Notes under the pieces: model-generated
Databases searched by the model: none
Told to the model about the DNA's origin: nothing
What the model saw: the letters and a program-made list of their open reading frames with translations, nothing else
Assembly (NCBI GenBank): GCA_903772945.1
Contig: CAICTM010000086.1
Span: forward strand, 62,001-126,000
Origin: Seminavis robusta
Taxonomy: Eukaryota > Bacillariophyta > Bacillariophyceae > Naviculales > Naviculaceae
Length of the DNA: 64,000 nt
Direction of reading: 5' to 3'
Shown: piece by piece, positions 52,961 to 63,205 of the stretch
Layout of the letters: every line of letters begins with the position of its first letter
Numbering within the stretch: position 1 is the first letter of the stretch
Program-made: the position numbers and the translations under genes

Positions 52961-53392
52961 TTATGGTATACCTTTAGAAGTCCTTCTATCTATCTGCATT
53001 GCCAATCAATGCAGCAGGTGGTCCAGCTTTCTAGAGTCCGAGGCACCACTGAAAGATTTATTGATTTCTGCTCTGCATTATTATTTCAGGTTTGCGTCGG
53101 ACGAAGCTCCAGAATCATTCGAATCCACAACCCAAGAATCCAGAGAGCATTGCCACATTGCCACCAAGAAGTACCGTAATTGGTGAGGTCTCGTCTTGTT
53201 GCACATCCACGGGTATCAATCTTGCTAGCTAGCTAGTAGCTACAGTACCACTGATTGTCGGTTTCGCTCTCATTGTCTTGCTTGGGCGTCAGCAGAGTTA
53301 GCTCTTGTTGAAAGAGAAGCGAACGCTGCTAAAGTCGTGCTGCCAACAAGTCGTGGTGTGTCGAGTGTCGAGGCTCCATCATCGATCGTGCT

Positions 53393-53400
53393 CATAAAAA
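53393..53400 (+). promoter_or_regulatory. TATA-like box (CATAAAAA)
   Basis: Ends 69 bp before the ATG at 53470, in the context GCTCATAAAAAGG. Confidence 0.4.
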
Positions 53401-53469
53401 GGAAGCAAAACTACTTCTACTACCCTCCATCTCTGCTACACCTGAATAAATACTTCTAACGCCAGCACA

Positions 53470-54333
53470 ATGTGGTCTCTTTGGGACTACTGCAAACAAC
53501 GCTATTCGTCGCGTGATTTAAAGACGCAGACGGAATCGATGGACGCCGTGACGCGGCAATCCTTGACGCAAAAGATTGTGGAAACCCTCAACGATCCGGG
53601 CGACGCGGAACAAGGCGGCGAGAATGTGGAGGAGATGCTGTCCAAAATCGAGGTGGAATTAACTCAAGCCAATACAACGCTCACGACGTTGGAGGGAAAG
53701 GAAGAATTCTTGTCGATTCGAATTCGCAAATATCAGCAACTCTTGAAAGAGCAAGATGAGCATTTGAATAGCAGCAACAACCAAAACAACGATAGCACAT
53801 CAGCAACAACAAGCCACACCAATAATACCGAGCACCCGGAGAAACTGGAAAAACAACAAAAGAACAAGGAAGCGCTTGGCAAGGTAGTGGACGTTCATTT
53901 GACCATACTCAAGAGCATTAAAGACTGCCAACGCATCATTGCCTCATTGGAACAAAAGAAATTCGAACTCACCAATGTCACCAAACAATGTCGAGAATTT
54001 CTAGTCATGGCCGAAGAAGCCGAGCGAGAACAGCAGTTGGGGGTGGTGGTCGATAATGACGAAACGGATTTGTTGTTGGTACAAAGTCGACAACAATCCG
54101 ATGACGACGATGACGACAAAGAAACGCAACCAGAAGAGCGGGAGGAGGATTTGCCAGCAAAAGATCCCGACAATCAGCAACAGCAAAGTAATCAACCCGC
54201 GTCGCCCTCGGCCGAAGAGGTTCTGGAAGCGAGACCAAAGGTGAAGCAAACGGAAGACACAGCCGAATCCCACACGGAAGAAACAGTCCGAACGAAGGAA
54301 GAGAAGGAGCCACTCATGGAACCAACCCAATGA
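53470..54333 (+). CDS. Unknown coiled-coil protein, 287 aa
   Basis: ATG at 53470 (cacaATGt). The N-terminus is MWSLWDYCKQRYSSRDLKTQ. Residues about 50-100 and 130-190 form two helical coils (NVEEMLSKIEVELTQANTTL and LTILKSIKDCQRIIASLEQK). A Ser/Asn/Thr linker lies between them, and the C-terminal ~90 residues are acidic and disordered. There is no signal peptide or catalytic motif. Function unknown. Confidence 0.75.
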   Translation: MWSLWDYCKQRYSSRDLKTQTESMDAVTRQSLTQKIVETLNDPGDAEQGGENVEEMLSKIEVELTQANTTLTTLEGKEEFLSIRIRKYQQLLKEQDEHLNSSNNQNNDSTSATTSHTNNTEHPEKLEKQQKNKEALGKVVDVHLTILKSIKDCQRIIASLEQKKFELTNVTKQCREFLVMAEEAEREQQLGVVVDNDETDLLLVQSRQQSDDDDDDKETQPEEREEDLPAKDPDNQQQQSNQPASPSAEEVLEARPKVKQTEDTAESHTEETVRTKEEKEPLMEPTQ

Positions 54334-55397
54334 GCTTACAGTCTAAGGAGCAATTCATGGCAAAATTGAATACAGAAGAATGGTTCGCAATGCATAACCT
54401 GTGTATGATAACGTAACTTGAGCTGGAGCATGATTTTATTTGACAATTAGCTGTTCTTTGTGACGATGGCTGAGCCCTGTGTGGCCAGTATTTGTATAGT
54501 ACCACCATCGACCGATACGACCTCGTATGTCACCTCTCCTCTCTTCGAAGAGAACATCGGACTGCAAAGAATCTTGGATTGGAAGATGACAGCTGGTGGG
54601 GATGGATCAAATGCAACGCAACGATGCGTGCTCGTACAAAAGCACCATCACTCGCATAGCAGCAGCTGGTAACGCTCTCCCCTTCGGCGGTAGGCAGCAG
54701 AAAACCTGTTGTTAAGCTTTGCTGGCTACAGCACGATTCCATCAAGTGGATCGAGCTGTGATAGCTACCGTACATCACCCACCAAGGTGATCTGTCTTCG
54801 CCACCGTATGGTTTCCAAGCGAGCTCGAGCGGTGGGGCCTGCAGTCGCGACCCTTCGCCAGCCGTCCGGTCCGGTCCTGCCGTTCACCGTAGGTATCCCC
54901 AGCTAGCTGCGACCTCGGGCGTCTGTCGCAACGAAACAACTCTCACTTGCAGCAGCAAGTCGAGTCGATCGTCTGTTAGTTATTATAGTTCAAATCGAAA
55001 ACGATTGTGGCGGTGCATGCATGCATCTTGGCGAGAACCGGTCCGGTACTGGTACCAGCTGAAATAAATCATGATGGCCTCCTGCTGGTTGCTTGTGGCT
55101 AAGTAGGAAAGGATGATATATACAGACCACTGGGGACTTCACTTCAGGCCCAAAACATCATTGTGGCTATGCAATGTTTACGAGCGTTTCAGCGTGGCAA
55201 CTCTTGGGATACTAGTAGTTACCTTTCGGAGTTGGTCTCAACACTTCCTCCTAAAACAAAAACTCGTGTAGCTGTGCACTGTGCACGATACCTGTCACTT
55301 TTGCGGCCCAAATCCTTTCTAGCATCTCGTGGTCTCATAAAAACTCAGGAACCCACTTTCGATACTCTTGCCACAATACCCAACTTCCACAGTCCTC
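54334..55397. other. 1.06-kb spacer
   Basis: No supported gene. Contains GGTCCGGTACTGGTACCAGC at 55039-55058, GCATGCATGCATC at 55015-55027 and the CATAAAAA box at 55336. Confidence 0.5.
55336..55343 (+). promoter_or_regulatory. TATA-like box (CATAAAAA)
   Basis: Context TCTCATAAAAACTC, 54 bp before the ATG at 55398. Confidence 0.4.
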
Positions 55398-56705
55398 ATG
55401 ATGATTTCTTTGATTGCCGTTTCCCTCCTTGGCAGCTTGTCTTCTTCCAAGGCTCAGACTACTGTTACATACACTTCTTCCCCTAACTTGGCGATCCCAG
55501 GATCTGGCACTCAGGGCAGCGTTAGTGACAGCATCTTTGTAGATGTCAGCTTTGATATCTGTGATGTCGACGTTTCAGTGGACATTACCCACACTTGGAC
55601 TTCTGACTTGGAGATTGATCTCACCATGGATGGACCAGACCCAACAGATGACCCTGTTGATGTGATTAAGCTTCAATATGATGATTGTGGGTCCAGTGAT
55701 GATCTTGTCGTTACTTTTGATGATTCCGCTACCCAAAGTCTCAGTGGAGCTGGTAGCTCCAATAACCTTTGCAATCAAGATGGACTAGAGGTTCGACCAG
55801 AGGAGGCTCTTTCTACTTTCAATGGCCAGCAATCAACGGGTTACTGGACACTAGACATCAATGATGATGCTAGTGGTGACACAGGAACGCTTAATTCTTG
55901 GTCTATTATCTTCACTTCTTGTGAAACAAATACTGATGGTGATGGTGATGGTGATGGTGATGGTGCTGGCACTGGTGACCCTCACTTCAAGTCCTGGGCT
56001 GGCAAGTGGTTTGATTTCCATGGAGAGTGTGACTTGGTTTTTGTCGACAGCCCCAAGTTTGGACATGGAACTGGATTGGCGATCCACATTCGAACCAAGG
56101 CTCGATACCAGTACTCTTTCATTGAGTCTGCTGCTGTTCAAATTGGAGACAGTGTTTTGGAGGTTGGTGAATATGGTAGCTACATGTTGGATGGCATCTC
56201 CAATGCAGATCTGGACTCAGAGAAACTTGACAGATACACTGTCCACCACGAGAAGGTCAACTCCAAGCAAGATGTTTTCACCATTGAGCTTGGAGAGGGA
56301 AAGCAGATTGTCATTCAATCTTTCAAGGACCTGGTCAGTGTCAAGACTGTGGGTGCTAGCTTTGACGAGTACCGTGACAGCCAAGGTCTCTTGGGAGAGT
56401 TTGGAACTGGCAAGTTGCTGTCTCGAAATGGAACTGTCATGACTGATCCTGATGCCTTTGGCGATGAATGGCAAGTCCTTGAAACAGAACCCAAGCTCTT
56501 CCAGACAAACAGATTCCCCCAGCACCCAGTGAAATGCAGTATGCCTGGAGCTGAAAGAGAAGGACGCCGCCGTCTGGGTGAATCCACCATTTCCATGGAA
56601 GATGCCAAGGAGGCCTGTGAGCATTGGGGAGACTTGAAGGACCAGTGTGTCTATGATGTCATGGCTGCTGAGGATTTGGAGCTCGCTGAAGCTGGAGCGT
56701 TCTAA
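55398..56705 (+). CDS. Secreted P-domain plus VWFD protein, 435 aa
   Basis: The frame opens at a TTG (55368), but ATG ATG at 55398 gives a good signal peptide (MMISLIAVSLLGSLSSSKA). Residues about 24-155 form a proprotein-convertase P/Homo B beta-sandwich: DVSVDITHTWTSDLEIDL, LVVTFDDSA, and TGYWTLDINDDASGDTGTLN with SWSIIF. The usual subtilase catalytic domain is absent. A DGDGDGDGDG linker follows, then a VWFD domain (GTGDPHFKSWAGKWFDFHGE, CDLVFVDSP, and GLLGEFGTGKLLSRNG). The C-terminus has an RRRL basic site and an amphipathic tail. Such P-VWFD proteins are typical of diatom secretomes. I infer an extracellular adhesive or cell-wall role; there is no sign of enzymatic activity. Confidence 0.9.
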   Translation: MMISLIAVSLLGSLSSSKAQTTVTYTSSPNLAIPGSGTQGSVSDSIFVDVSFDICDVDVSVDITHTWTSDLEIDLTMDGPDPTDDPVDVIKLQYDDCGSSDDLVVTFDDSATQSLSGAGSSNNLCNQDGLEVRPEEALSTFNGQQSTGYWTLDINDDASGDTGTLNSWSIIFTSCETNTDGDGDGDGDGAGTGDPHFKSWAGKWFDFHGECDLVFVDSPKFGHGTGLAIHIRTKARYQYSFIESAAVQIGDSVLEVGEYGSYMLDGISNADLDSEKLDRYTVHHEKVNSKQDVFTIELGEGKQIVIQSFKDLVSVKTVGASFDEYRDSQGLLGEFGTGKLLSRNGTVMTDPDAFGDEWQVLETEPKLFQTNRFPQHPVKCSMPGAEREGRRRLGESTISMEDAKEACEHWGDLKDQCVYDVMAAEDLELAEAGAF

Positions 56706-57368
56706 GGAGCATTCTAAGTGCAATGCCTTGTTTTGTGTTGAGACATTCTCAGAGGTGTGAGCTCTGTGCTGGCCTGTTGCAGTTCCCAGTGCTATTGGAG
56801 AGCAACCTTCATGAGAGATACTTCCCCACTTTATTAATGTTTGTGAGCTTATTTGATGACAAGGACTATTTAGGTAAAGAAGTCCTACTATAATAGCTTG
56901 AATCTCTTGAATTATTTTTGGGAGGTACAGAAGACTAGTGCTAGCTAGAGCGTGCCTGGACCGCACATCGGTTCATGGGGTGGGCAGTTGGGCATTAGCT
57001 GCCCGGCGTGCAAGCCCATTCCTGCAATATTATTTTGTGACGAAACTCAAAAGGTCCTGGACTGCGAAACTGCCACAATGATGGAAGATGCCGTCGCCTG
57101 AGGTCTTTTTGACCCATATCCGAGCCGCCGAAGTCACCACGAGCCCTTGTGTGTCCTATGGGTACTATGTTACATTGAAAGATAACAAAAAATAAGAGAT
57201 TTTAGGTCTGTATTTGAGTTTTGTGTGGTGGCATTGCCACCATACAACGTGCCCTCTTTGTAATTACAGTTGTCTAGGAACCACAAATGACGGTACGAGT
57301 AGATTTCGGGGCAAAAGAATACATTTGTTGGTCTAAGACAACAGTGCTATAACTTTGGGTGCGTTAGG
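56706..57368. other. Spacer, candidate flank of the transposase-like gene
   Basis: 663 bp without a gene. A near-palindrome TGGTGGCATTGCCACCA at 57226-57242 is the only structure noted. I could not find a terminal inverted repeat matching the other side. Confidence 0.4.
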
Positions 57369-60300
57369 TTAGATATAGTCGGCATTGGCGCGATAAACAC
57401 CACCAAGGCTTTCGTCCGATGAGAATGGATCTGACCATGATGCAGGAACCTTACTCATGCAGATGAATTCGAAGTGATCTTTCCACCCCTCCTTGATAAT
57501 ATATCCATTGATCGAGTGAATGAATTCTTCTGGGAGGGTCTGGGAGTGTTGCTCAGAGGCTGCTGATAGAGCATTGTCGGATGATTTGAGTGCCCGCGAC
57601 GTCTTTGTATAAGGAGCCCGCTTCTTGCCTGTAAACCGTTCTTCAATTTCGCGAAGAATTGCCTCGATTTCCGGACGACACTGGAGCATAATCCTTTTAA
57701 ATATTGTGTAGGCCCTTGTTTCAGTGCTTGTCATGCAGACCAATGGATGCATGATGGATTCAATACACTTATGCGCTGATTCAAAACCTTCTTCGGAGCA
57801 CCGGCCAAGCATTTGGTTAGCAATTGCAAACGGTGCCAAGTGAGATCTCAGAACATGAAGCTTATTGAAAACAGTTATCTCATCACTGTTAGCGCTTGGT
57901 GCATCTCCAGTCTTTGCAATGAACTCCAACCAACGTTCTGCGTATTGTCGAGTAATAGTTTCAAACCGAGATGCCGCTCTTTCAGACCACTTCCGCTGTG
58001 ATTTCATCATCGTTGATATCTCGTAGAGTAACTCTGCCAATCCACAGTAGTGATTCATGAGGCTTTCAACTTGCAATTGGAGCTGCCGATCATTGGGAAA
58101 GAGTCGCCCCATCCGCTGACTGATGGCATGTCGACGTTCAAGTACTCGGAGACCATCACCGTTTGAGAGCTCAAATCCACTATTCTCAACTCGGAATGCC
58201 ACTCTCCCATCGATTTCGTACGCCTTTCTGAAACAATATGTTGCAGGACCAATGATCCGATTCTTTGTCTTCTTTGAAAGGCCTGCCATGAAGTCGTTGC
58301 CCTTTTCGACAAAGAGCTTGGCTGATTCTGTAGCCTTTGTCAAAGCAACAAGCTGACTCGAAATTTCAAGCCGCTCTTTCTGGATCAAATCAATCTGATT
58401 TGCCATTGTTGTTAGCGACTCTGCTGTCTCCATATCTTTTCGAAGCTTTGCATCTTTCTTTCGGAATCGTTCGGCCTCTTTCACAGCTGTGCCAACGAAA
58501 TGTTTTGCTTCACGTACCAAACCAGAGAGTTTCCCTAGCCATGGGACTTGTCCATCGATCTTGCCCAGTGCTTCCAACATTTTGGTAGTACAGTGGGTGA
58601 GCAAGCCACTCGATACGTGCATGCCTGAACCAGTGTTCAGCTCTGGTGGAGTGTTGAGCAGTGGTTGGTGTACCACACTGTGGTATCGAAGTTTCAAAGT
58701 CTTGGCCTGTCCTGTCGAAGTAGCTCGTACCCAATCAGCTCGTCCACCAGCATCGGCAACAAAAGCTTCATACAATATTGGATTCGAATTTTCGTATTGT
58801 CGGAGAGGTGGTTGCTGGTTCAGTGGTCGTGTCAAGTATCGGCCAAAGTCTTTCTTTCTACCAACACACATTGTACAAGGCGCCATCACACCTGCAGTTC
58901 CTTGCCCCATGAGACAAGTGTTACATTTAATATCATCAGCTGTGAAACATCTGATTTGGAGGCATTTTATGCGCACCTGACTTGTTGGTCTGCCTCGAAG
59001 ACTTTCTCTGAATTTTGTTTGAATGATGTCACGACCAAAGCTATTGGTGAGCGCAAAACCTTGGTATTCGGTTTCTCCATCGATTGGCTTTCCCATCAAC
59101 TGCAAGTACTGCTTGTTGTGTTGGCTCTCATTGTCGAGTTGTTGCACTGTTTCAGTTCTATTGAAAATTGAAAAAGATGGTAGCATTTCGGATTCCGTTG
59201 AAGATGGCAAACGCAGTGTGTTGTGCATGCCGTCTGCTACTCGAGTGATCGTCAAAATGGAATCGCATTCCACAATTCGACACTGGGCATCCACACTTCT
59301 GTTGTCTTCAACCTCAACAATAATGATTTGAAGACGGCCGTCTAGCATCTTTTGAAGGAACTCTCCCGTTGGTTTACTGGCGTGAAAGATTGTTTTTTGC
59401 AGGTTGCTGTAACACTCCTTCCCATATTCATAAAACGCAAGAGGAATGCAGTATTGGGGAGCATTACCCTTGGTTCTGTTGGCAACACGGACCAAGCAAA
59501 GTGTCATATCACCACCACGATCTGAGCCTTGGACAACAATCAACTCGTCCTTGTGCTTACTAAACGTCAGCGAGTCTTCAAACTTGCCAGCAACAATAGC
59601 ACTCTGTGTGAGAGACTCGATCACAATCGCAGGTTCTTTCACCCAAACATGAAGACACTTTTTGTTGCGCTTTTCTCCTCTGATCTCAAGAGAGACAAGC
59701 TCAAAGCCAAGCTGCAGGCTGAACGATTCAAGAGCAAAAGCTGCGAGCTTCTTTCGGAGCATGGTGGGAAATAACTGCGCTCCAAAGGTCGGCAACGTAG
59801 TCTTAAAGAACCGTGCAAGCCGTTCGACTCCTCGAGCAGTCACTGGGAGATATTGCATCAAGGCAGCACATTGTTCGATACTCAAACAACACTCTTCTTC
59901 CTCCAAGACACGGAGTGAATAATTCTTCCCAATGATTTTTATCATTGATACAATCTCATTGTGAGACGCATCCAAGTTGGCAAACAGCGTTTCCACCAAT
60001 CTAGCTTTCCGCTTAAGTTTCCTTCCTCGGATGTCTTTCTTGGTGTTGTGTCGGCTCTCTTTAATTCGAAGGATTTTGATGCTGGAGCCTTTGCGAACCT
60101 GACGAATTGTCAAAACCTCATTCTCATCTGTTGTCGATGACCGACTAATCGGTACAGCTTTGCTCTGAAAGAGGTGGTAAAGGGCCCGGCAGATCTCTTC
60201 TTCGCAGTCTCTACTAATGCAATGGTCTCTGATTTCTGCCTCTAACCTCGATTTCAAGTCAGTTTGAGTCCCAATATGGAAACTGTTTTCGGTCGTTGCA

Positions 60301-60872
60301 ACTGCAGAATCCTCATCTTCTTCATGGATCGCTTCCACAAGCGGTGATCCAAAACCTCCTGAAGCAAAGCGGCTGACAGCTGATTGTTCAGTGAACGGAG
60401 ATCCAAAGTCAAGTTGTGTGCGACGCTGCTCTCCACCAATGCCATCATTTGCACCAGTCTCTTGTTCGCCAAAGCCAAAAAACCTCATAGCCGTGGGTGT
60501 TTCTGGAGACTCCAAAGCTAGATTGTCTATCTCTGCCTCAAGTGTTGGAGTTGCTTTCATATCACGCCGTTTGAATGTTCTCCCTATGACAATAGAGTCA
60601 GGAGAAAGGAAGCCGTCCACGTCATCTGATTGCATGATTTGCCCTCTTGCTGGAGTGCCGCTCTTGCATCTTTTCTTTGTTTCAGCATCTTTTCTGATAC
60701 CATCCACAAGAGTATCAAAAAAACTGTTGTTCTTCAAAGCAGTATTACAGGCTCTGCGCATGCTCTTATTTGCAAAGCCCCAAGCTTGACTGAGTGATGG
60801 CATTGGTGCGGCGCTGGCCTCTTTCTCTTCAATATCGGTAGACGCATCAGGGCCAGTTCCCGACAGACCCAT
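57369..60872 (-). CDS. DDE transposase-like protein, about 1,167 aa, intact frame
   Basis: One open frame, with the first ATG at 60872 (MGLSGTGPDAS). It extends upstream without ATG to about 60947, so a spliced start is possible. The N-terminal ~250 residues are disordered with FGSP-like motifs, and the rest is folded. Three acidic blocks have the spacing of an RNase-H-like DDE enzyme: VVQGSDRGGDMTLCLVRVAN (about 59500-59560), RCFTADDIKCNTCLMGQG followed by a CxxC (about 58880-58950), and GRCSEEGFESAHK (about 57765-57800), preceded by the KLHVLRSH helix. A long insertion with coiled coil lies between blocks two and three. That pattern is known from several eukaryotic cut-and-paste families, but I cannot name the superfamily. 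It may be a live DNA transposon or a domesticated gene; terminal repeats were not found by eye. Confidence 0.65.
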   Translation of the reverse strand: MGLSGTGPDASTDIEEKEASAAPMPSLSQAWGFANKSMRRACNTALKNNSFFDTLVDGIRKDAETKKRCKSGTPARGQIMQSDDVDGFLSPDSIVIGRTFKRRDMKATPTLEAEIDNLALESPETPTAMRFFGFGEQETGANDGIGGEQRRTQLDFGSPFTEQSAVSRFASGGFGSPLVEAIHEEDEDSAVATTENSFHIGTQTDLKSRLEAEIRDHCISRDCEEEICRALYHLFQSKAVPISRSSTTDENEVLTIRQVRKGSSIKILRIKESRHNTKKDIRGRKLKRKARLVETLFANLDASHNEIVSMIKIIGKNYSLRVLEEEECCLSIEQCAALMQYLPVTARGVERLARFFKTTLPTFGAQLFPTMLRKKLAAFALESFSLQLGFELVSLEIRGEKRNKKCLHVWVKEPAIVIESLTQSAIVAGKFEDSLTFSKHKDELIVVQGSDRGGDMTLCLVRVANRTKGNAPQYCIPLAFYEYGKECYSNLQKTIFHASKPTGEFLQKMLDGRLQIIIVEVEDNRSVDAQCRIVECDSILTITRVADGMHNTLRLPSSTESEMLPSFSIFNRTETVQQLDNESQHNKQYLQLMGKPIDGETEYQGFALTNSFGRDIIQTKFRESLRGRPTSQVRIKCLQIRCFTADDIKCNTCLMGQGTAGVMAPCTMCVGRKKDFGRYLTRPLNQQPPLRQYENSNPILYEAFVADAGGRADWVRATSTGQAKTLKLRYHSVVHQPLLNTPPELNTGSGMHVSSGLLTHCTTKMLEALGKIDGQVPWLGKLSGLVREAKHFVGTAVKEAERFRKKDAKLRKDMETAESLTTMANQIDLIQKERLEISSQLVALTKATESAKLFVEKGNDFMAGLSKKTKNRIIGPATYCFRKAYEIDGRVAFRVENSGFELSNGDGLRVLERRHAISQRMGRLFPNDRQLQLQVESLMNHYCGLAELLYEISTMMKSQRKWSERAASRFETITRQYAERWLEFIAKTGDAPSANSDEITVFNKLHVLRSHLAPFAIANQMLGRCSEEGFESAHKCIESIMHPLVCMTSTETRAYTIFKRIMLQCRPEIEAILREIEERFTGKKRAPYTKTSRALKSSDNALSAASEQHSQTLPEEFIHSINGYIIKEGWKDHFEFICMSKVPASWSDPFSSDESLGGVYRANADYI

Positions 60873-60959
60873 GAATAAAAATAGAATAATGCTGTGTTCG
60901 TTTGGGCGTATTGTTGACCGTGATGCAGATCGACGATACTCGTGCAACCACTTGCAAAC

Positions 60960-62330
60960 TTCGCAACCATGTTGCCAAGCGCAAATCAGAAGACTCTGAC
61001 AATGAGGACAACTCCTCTATCAATTTCAATCACTTGGATGGAGAAATCTCTATCTGAGGATTAGGCCAGGATGATGACTCAACGGAACCATGTTCGATTT
61101 CTCATACCAAAGTGATGAAGTATCTCACTAACTAGTAAACAAGAATTTTTGCAACTGATGAACACTACGGAAATTAGATGATTGCCTAGAGCTGCTCAAC
61201 TAGACTCTGATGATCTATTTAGCATCGTTAACCTCGTCCGTGGCCAACCACCTCGTAAACGTCGCAAGACAAGAGACCTCAAACCCATCGTCTAGTTTAG
61301 ATTTAACAAGCGAGAAAAAGGGAAACCAAAAACCGTTACACTCCGTTGCTTACTGGATACAGGAGCATCCGGAACCTTGATTGCTCAAACTCATGCTAAG
61401 AAATTACGCATGAAGGATCTTGGGGGCGTCCAACAAATGTGGACTACCCCTGCAGAGAATTAAACACCAGCACGAAGTGCAAAGGTGCATTCATGATTCC
61501 TGAATTCACGAAGATAGAATTATCAGTGGGATTTACACGTCACCAAGAGCTTGGGGGCTATGACATGATCATAGGTCGAGACATTCTCTCTGACTTAGGA
61601 TTCAAGTTCGATTTCACTACCATGTCAGTGGAATGGGACGGCATCTATTCCTATGAAGACAGCGACACCAATGAAGAAGAGAAACTTTTCATTCCTGATC
61701 CTACTGCTTTGATGACAGTGCGATGTCTCAAGAAGATTTTGATGCGAAATACGAACAAGCTGACTAAGGCAGGTTTGCCAAAGTCAAGATCAGTAAACAA
61801 GGAAGAGAAGAACAGTTCATTCCTTACTGACGAAGTATCTGACCTATTCGATGGTACTTTAGGAAAGTGGCAGTGGACGACTACGAAGTAGAACTTCTCC
61901 TGATGCTAAACCCTATCATGCAGGGCTTATCCTATTCCACGTGTCCATACCAACACTCTTAAGATGGAGTTGAACGTCTCTGCGAGGCAGAGTACTCAAG
62001 AAGGTGAATCGTTCCGAGTGGCGGCACCAACTTTTATCATTCCAAGAAAGATGGATCTGTCAGATTCATCTCTGATTTCCGGGAACTGAACAAAAGGATT
62101 AAGCGGAAGCCTTATCCTATCCCAAAAATACGGACATGCTCTTGAATCTAGACGGATTCAAGACGCTACTAGTCTAGACCTGAACATGGGATACTATCAC
62201 ATCGAGCTGTCACCTCACTCGAACAACTCCACTGGAAACGAAAAACTCTTCCAAACAATGAATTTGCTCTGAGTTTCACTCTACAGAAAGCGCAGAGTGA
62301 TCTGCCAGAGTTTTGGCTAAGTAATTAGTT
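60960..62330 (+). mobile_element. Fossil Ty3/gypsy-type LTR retrotransposon fragment
   Basis: A broken fragment of a Ty3/gypsy polyprotein. Aspartic protease sequence (hallmark LLDTGASGT) is followed by a short piece of reverse transcriptase (hallmark MGYYHIELSPHS), in the order usual for the family. It is incomplete at both ends, has several breaks and shows no LTRs in the window, so it looks like an old remnant. It abuts the transposase-like gene. Confidence 0.8.
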
Positions 62331-63139
62331 CAAACCAGCCGCAGAATGTATGTGACCCAAGTTGGCATGACAGGGAGGGCAGGCGCATGATTCGATCCTT
62401 GCACAGACCAGGTATACTACTATCATAATGTATACTATATACAAATTATAACCATAATTTAACGGGCCTTGTGAGAGAAATTGTCACATACAAAGTGCAC
62501 GAAAAGGAAACAATTAGGCCCTCATGGAAACAAAAAACGGACAAGCCGCACCGACAAAAGACATATGTGTATGCACGAAAGAACGCACCAAAGAAGAAAT
62601 ATATCGCCTCACTATAGTTTTATTAACTATCAGGTCTATATATATAATATCATCCACCTCAAATCTTCTTGGCAAGCTAGATATCTTTTGGCATTGATGG
62701 TGATTCTTTTGACATGGAGTTGCTAAATTTTTGTATTCTAGTCACGCAAACTACTGGTGCACTACTGCCTATTCGAAGCTGCTCAAAGCACTGCTATCTA
62801 GCATTGCAGGAGGCTGAGGAATTTACATTGTGGGGTTGTTATTCCAAGATGCATACATTTTTTCTATTTATGCCACACGAGTACTATGTTTGCAAAAGGA
62901 TATTCAGCTCACTAGGCGCATTAGTGATGAGCGTTCCTAAAGTCATATCACGATAGTGCCCTTCCGAATTATATTTGCTAATAGCCATAGAATACAGTAA
63001 ACGGCGAGTTTGCCATAGCTTAACGTAATAAGTTTCCTTTAATTTCAGCTTGAACTAACTGATTTTTGGGCTCATTATTCTATGTCACAAATGGGTAACT
63101 TATCGCATGATTAATATATTCAATATATATTTAAAACTT
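62331..63139. other. AT-rich tract without a clear gene
   Basis: AT-rich sequence with TATATATA runs near 62638. A plus-strand frame at 62714-62956 contains KRIFSSLGALV, which weakly recalls the hAT transposase C-terminal ERxFSSAG motif, but support is thin. Confidence 0.4.
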
Positions 63140-63205
63140 AAGCAAAGATATAGCTTAGCTGGATAAGTGCTTGGCAAGGTACTGGGTTCGATCCTGTGTT
63201 TCATT
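63140..63205 (+). repeat. tRNA-derived SINE-like head or tRNA relic
   Basis: ATAGCTTAGCTGGATAAGTG (an A-box-like D arm) is followed only about 20 nt later by GGGTTCGATCC (a perfect B box). The anticodon arm is too short for a working tRNA, so this is a tRNA-derived promoter as found in SINEs, or a deleted tRNA. Confidence 0.55.

Larger units (their letters stand above)
52326..53469. other. Spacer holding an ankyrin relic and a 10-bp hairpin
   Basis: Apart from the relic at 52680-52960, there is a perfect 10-bp stem with a 3-nt loop at 52637-52659 (CCCAGCTATG/CATAGCTGGG) and CTAGCTAGCTAG at about 53223. No intact gene is supported. Confidence 0.5.

Noticed and set aside
52739-53186. Plus-strand frames of 146 and 89 codons
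   Set aside because: Antisense to, or downstream of, the ankyrin relic and without domain support.
62375-62400. Second tRNA-like B box (GATTCGATCC)
   Set aside because: No A box or clover-leaf can be drawn around it.
63140-63205. Functional tRNA gene
   Set aside because: The distance between the A and B boxes leaves no room for a normal anticodon arm.
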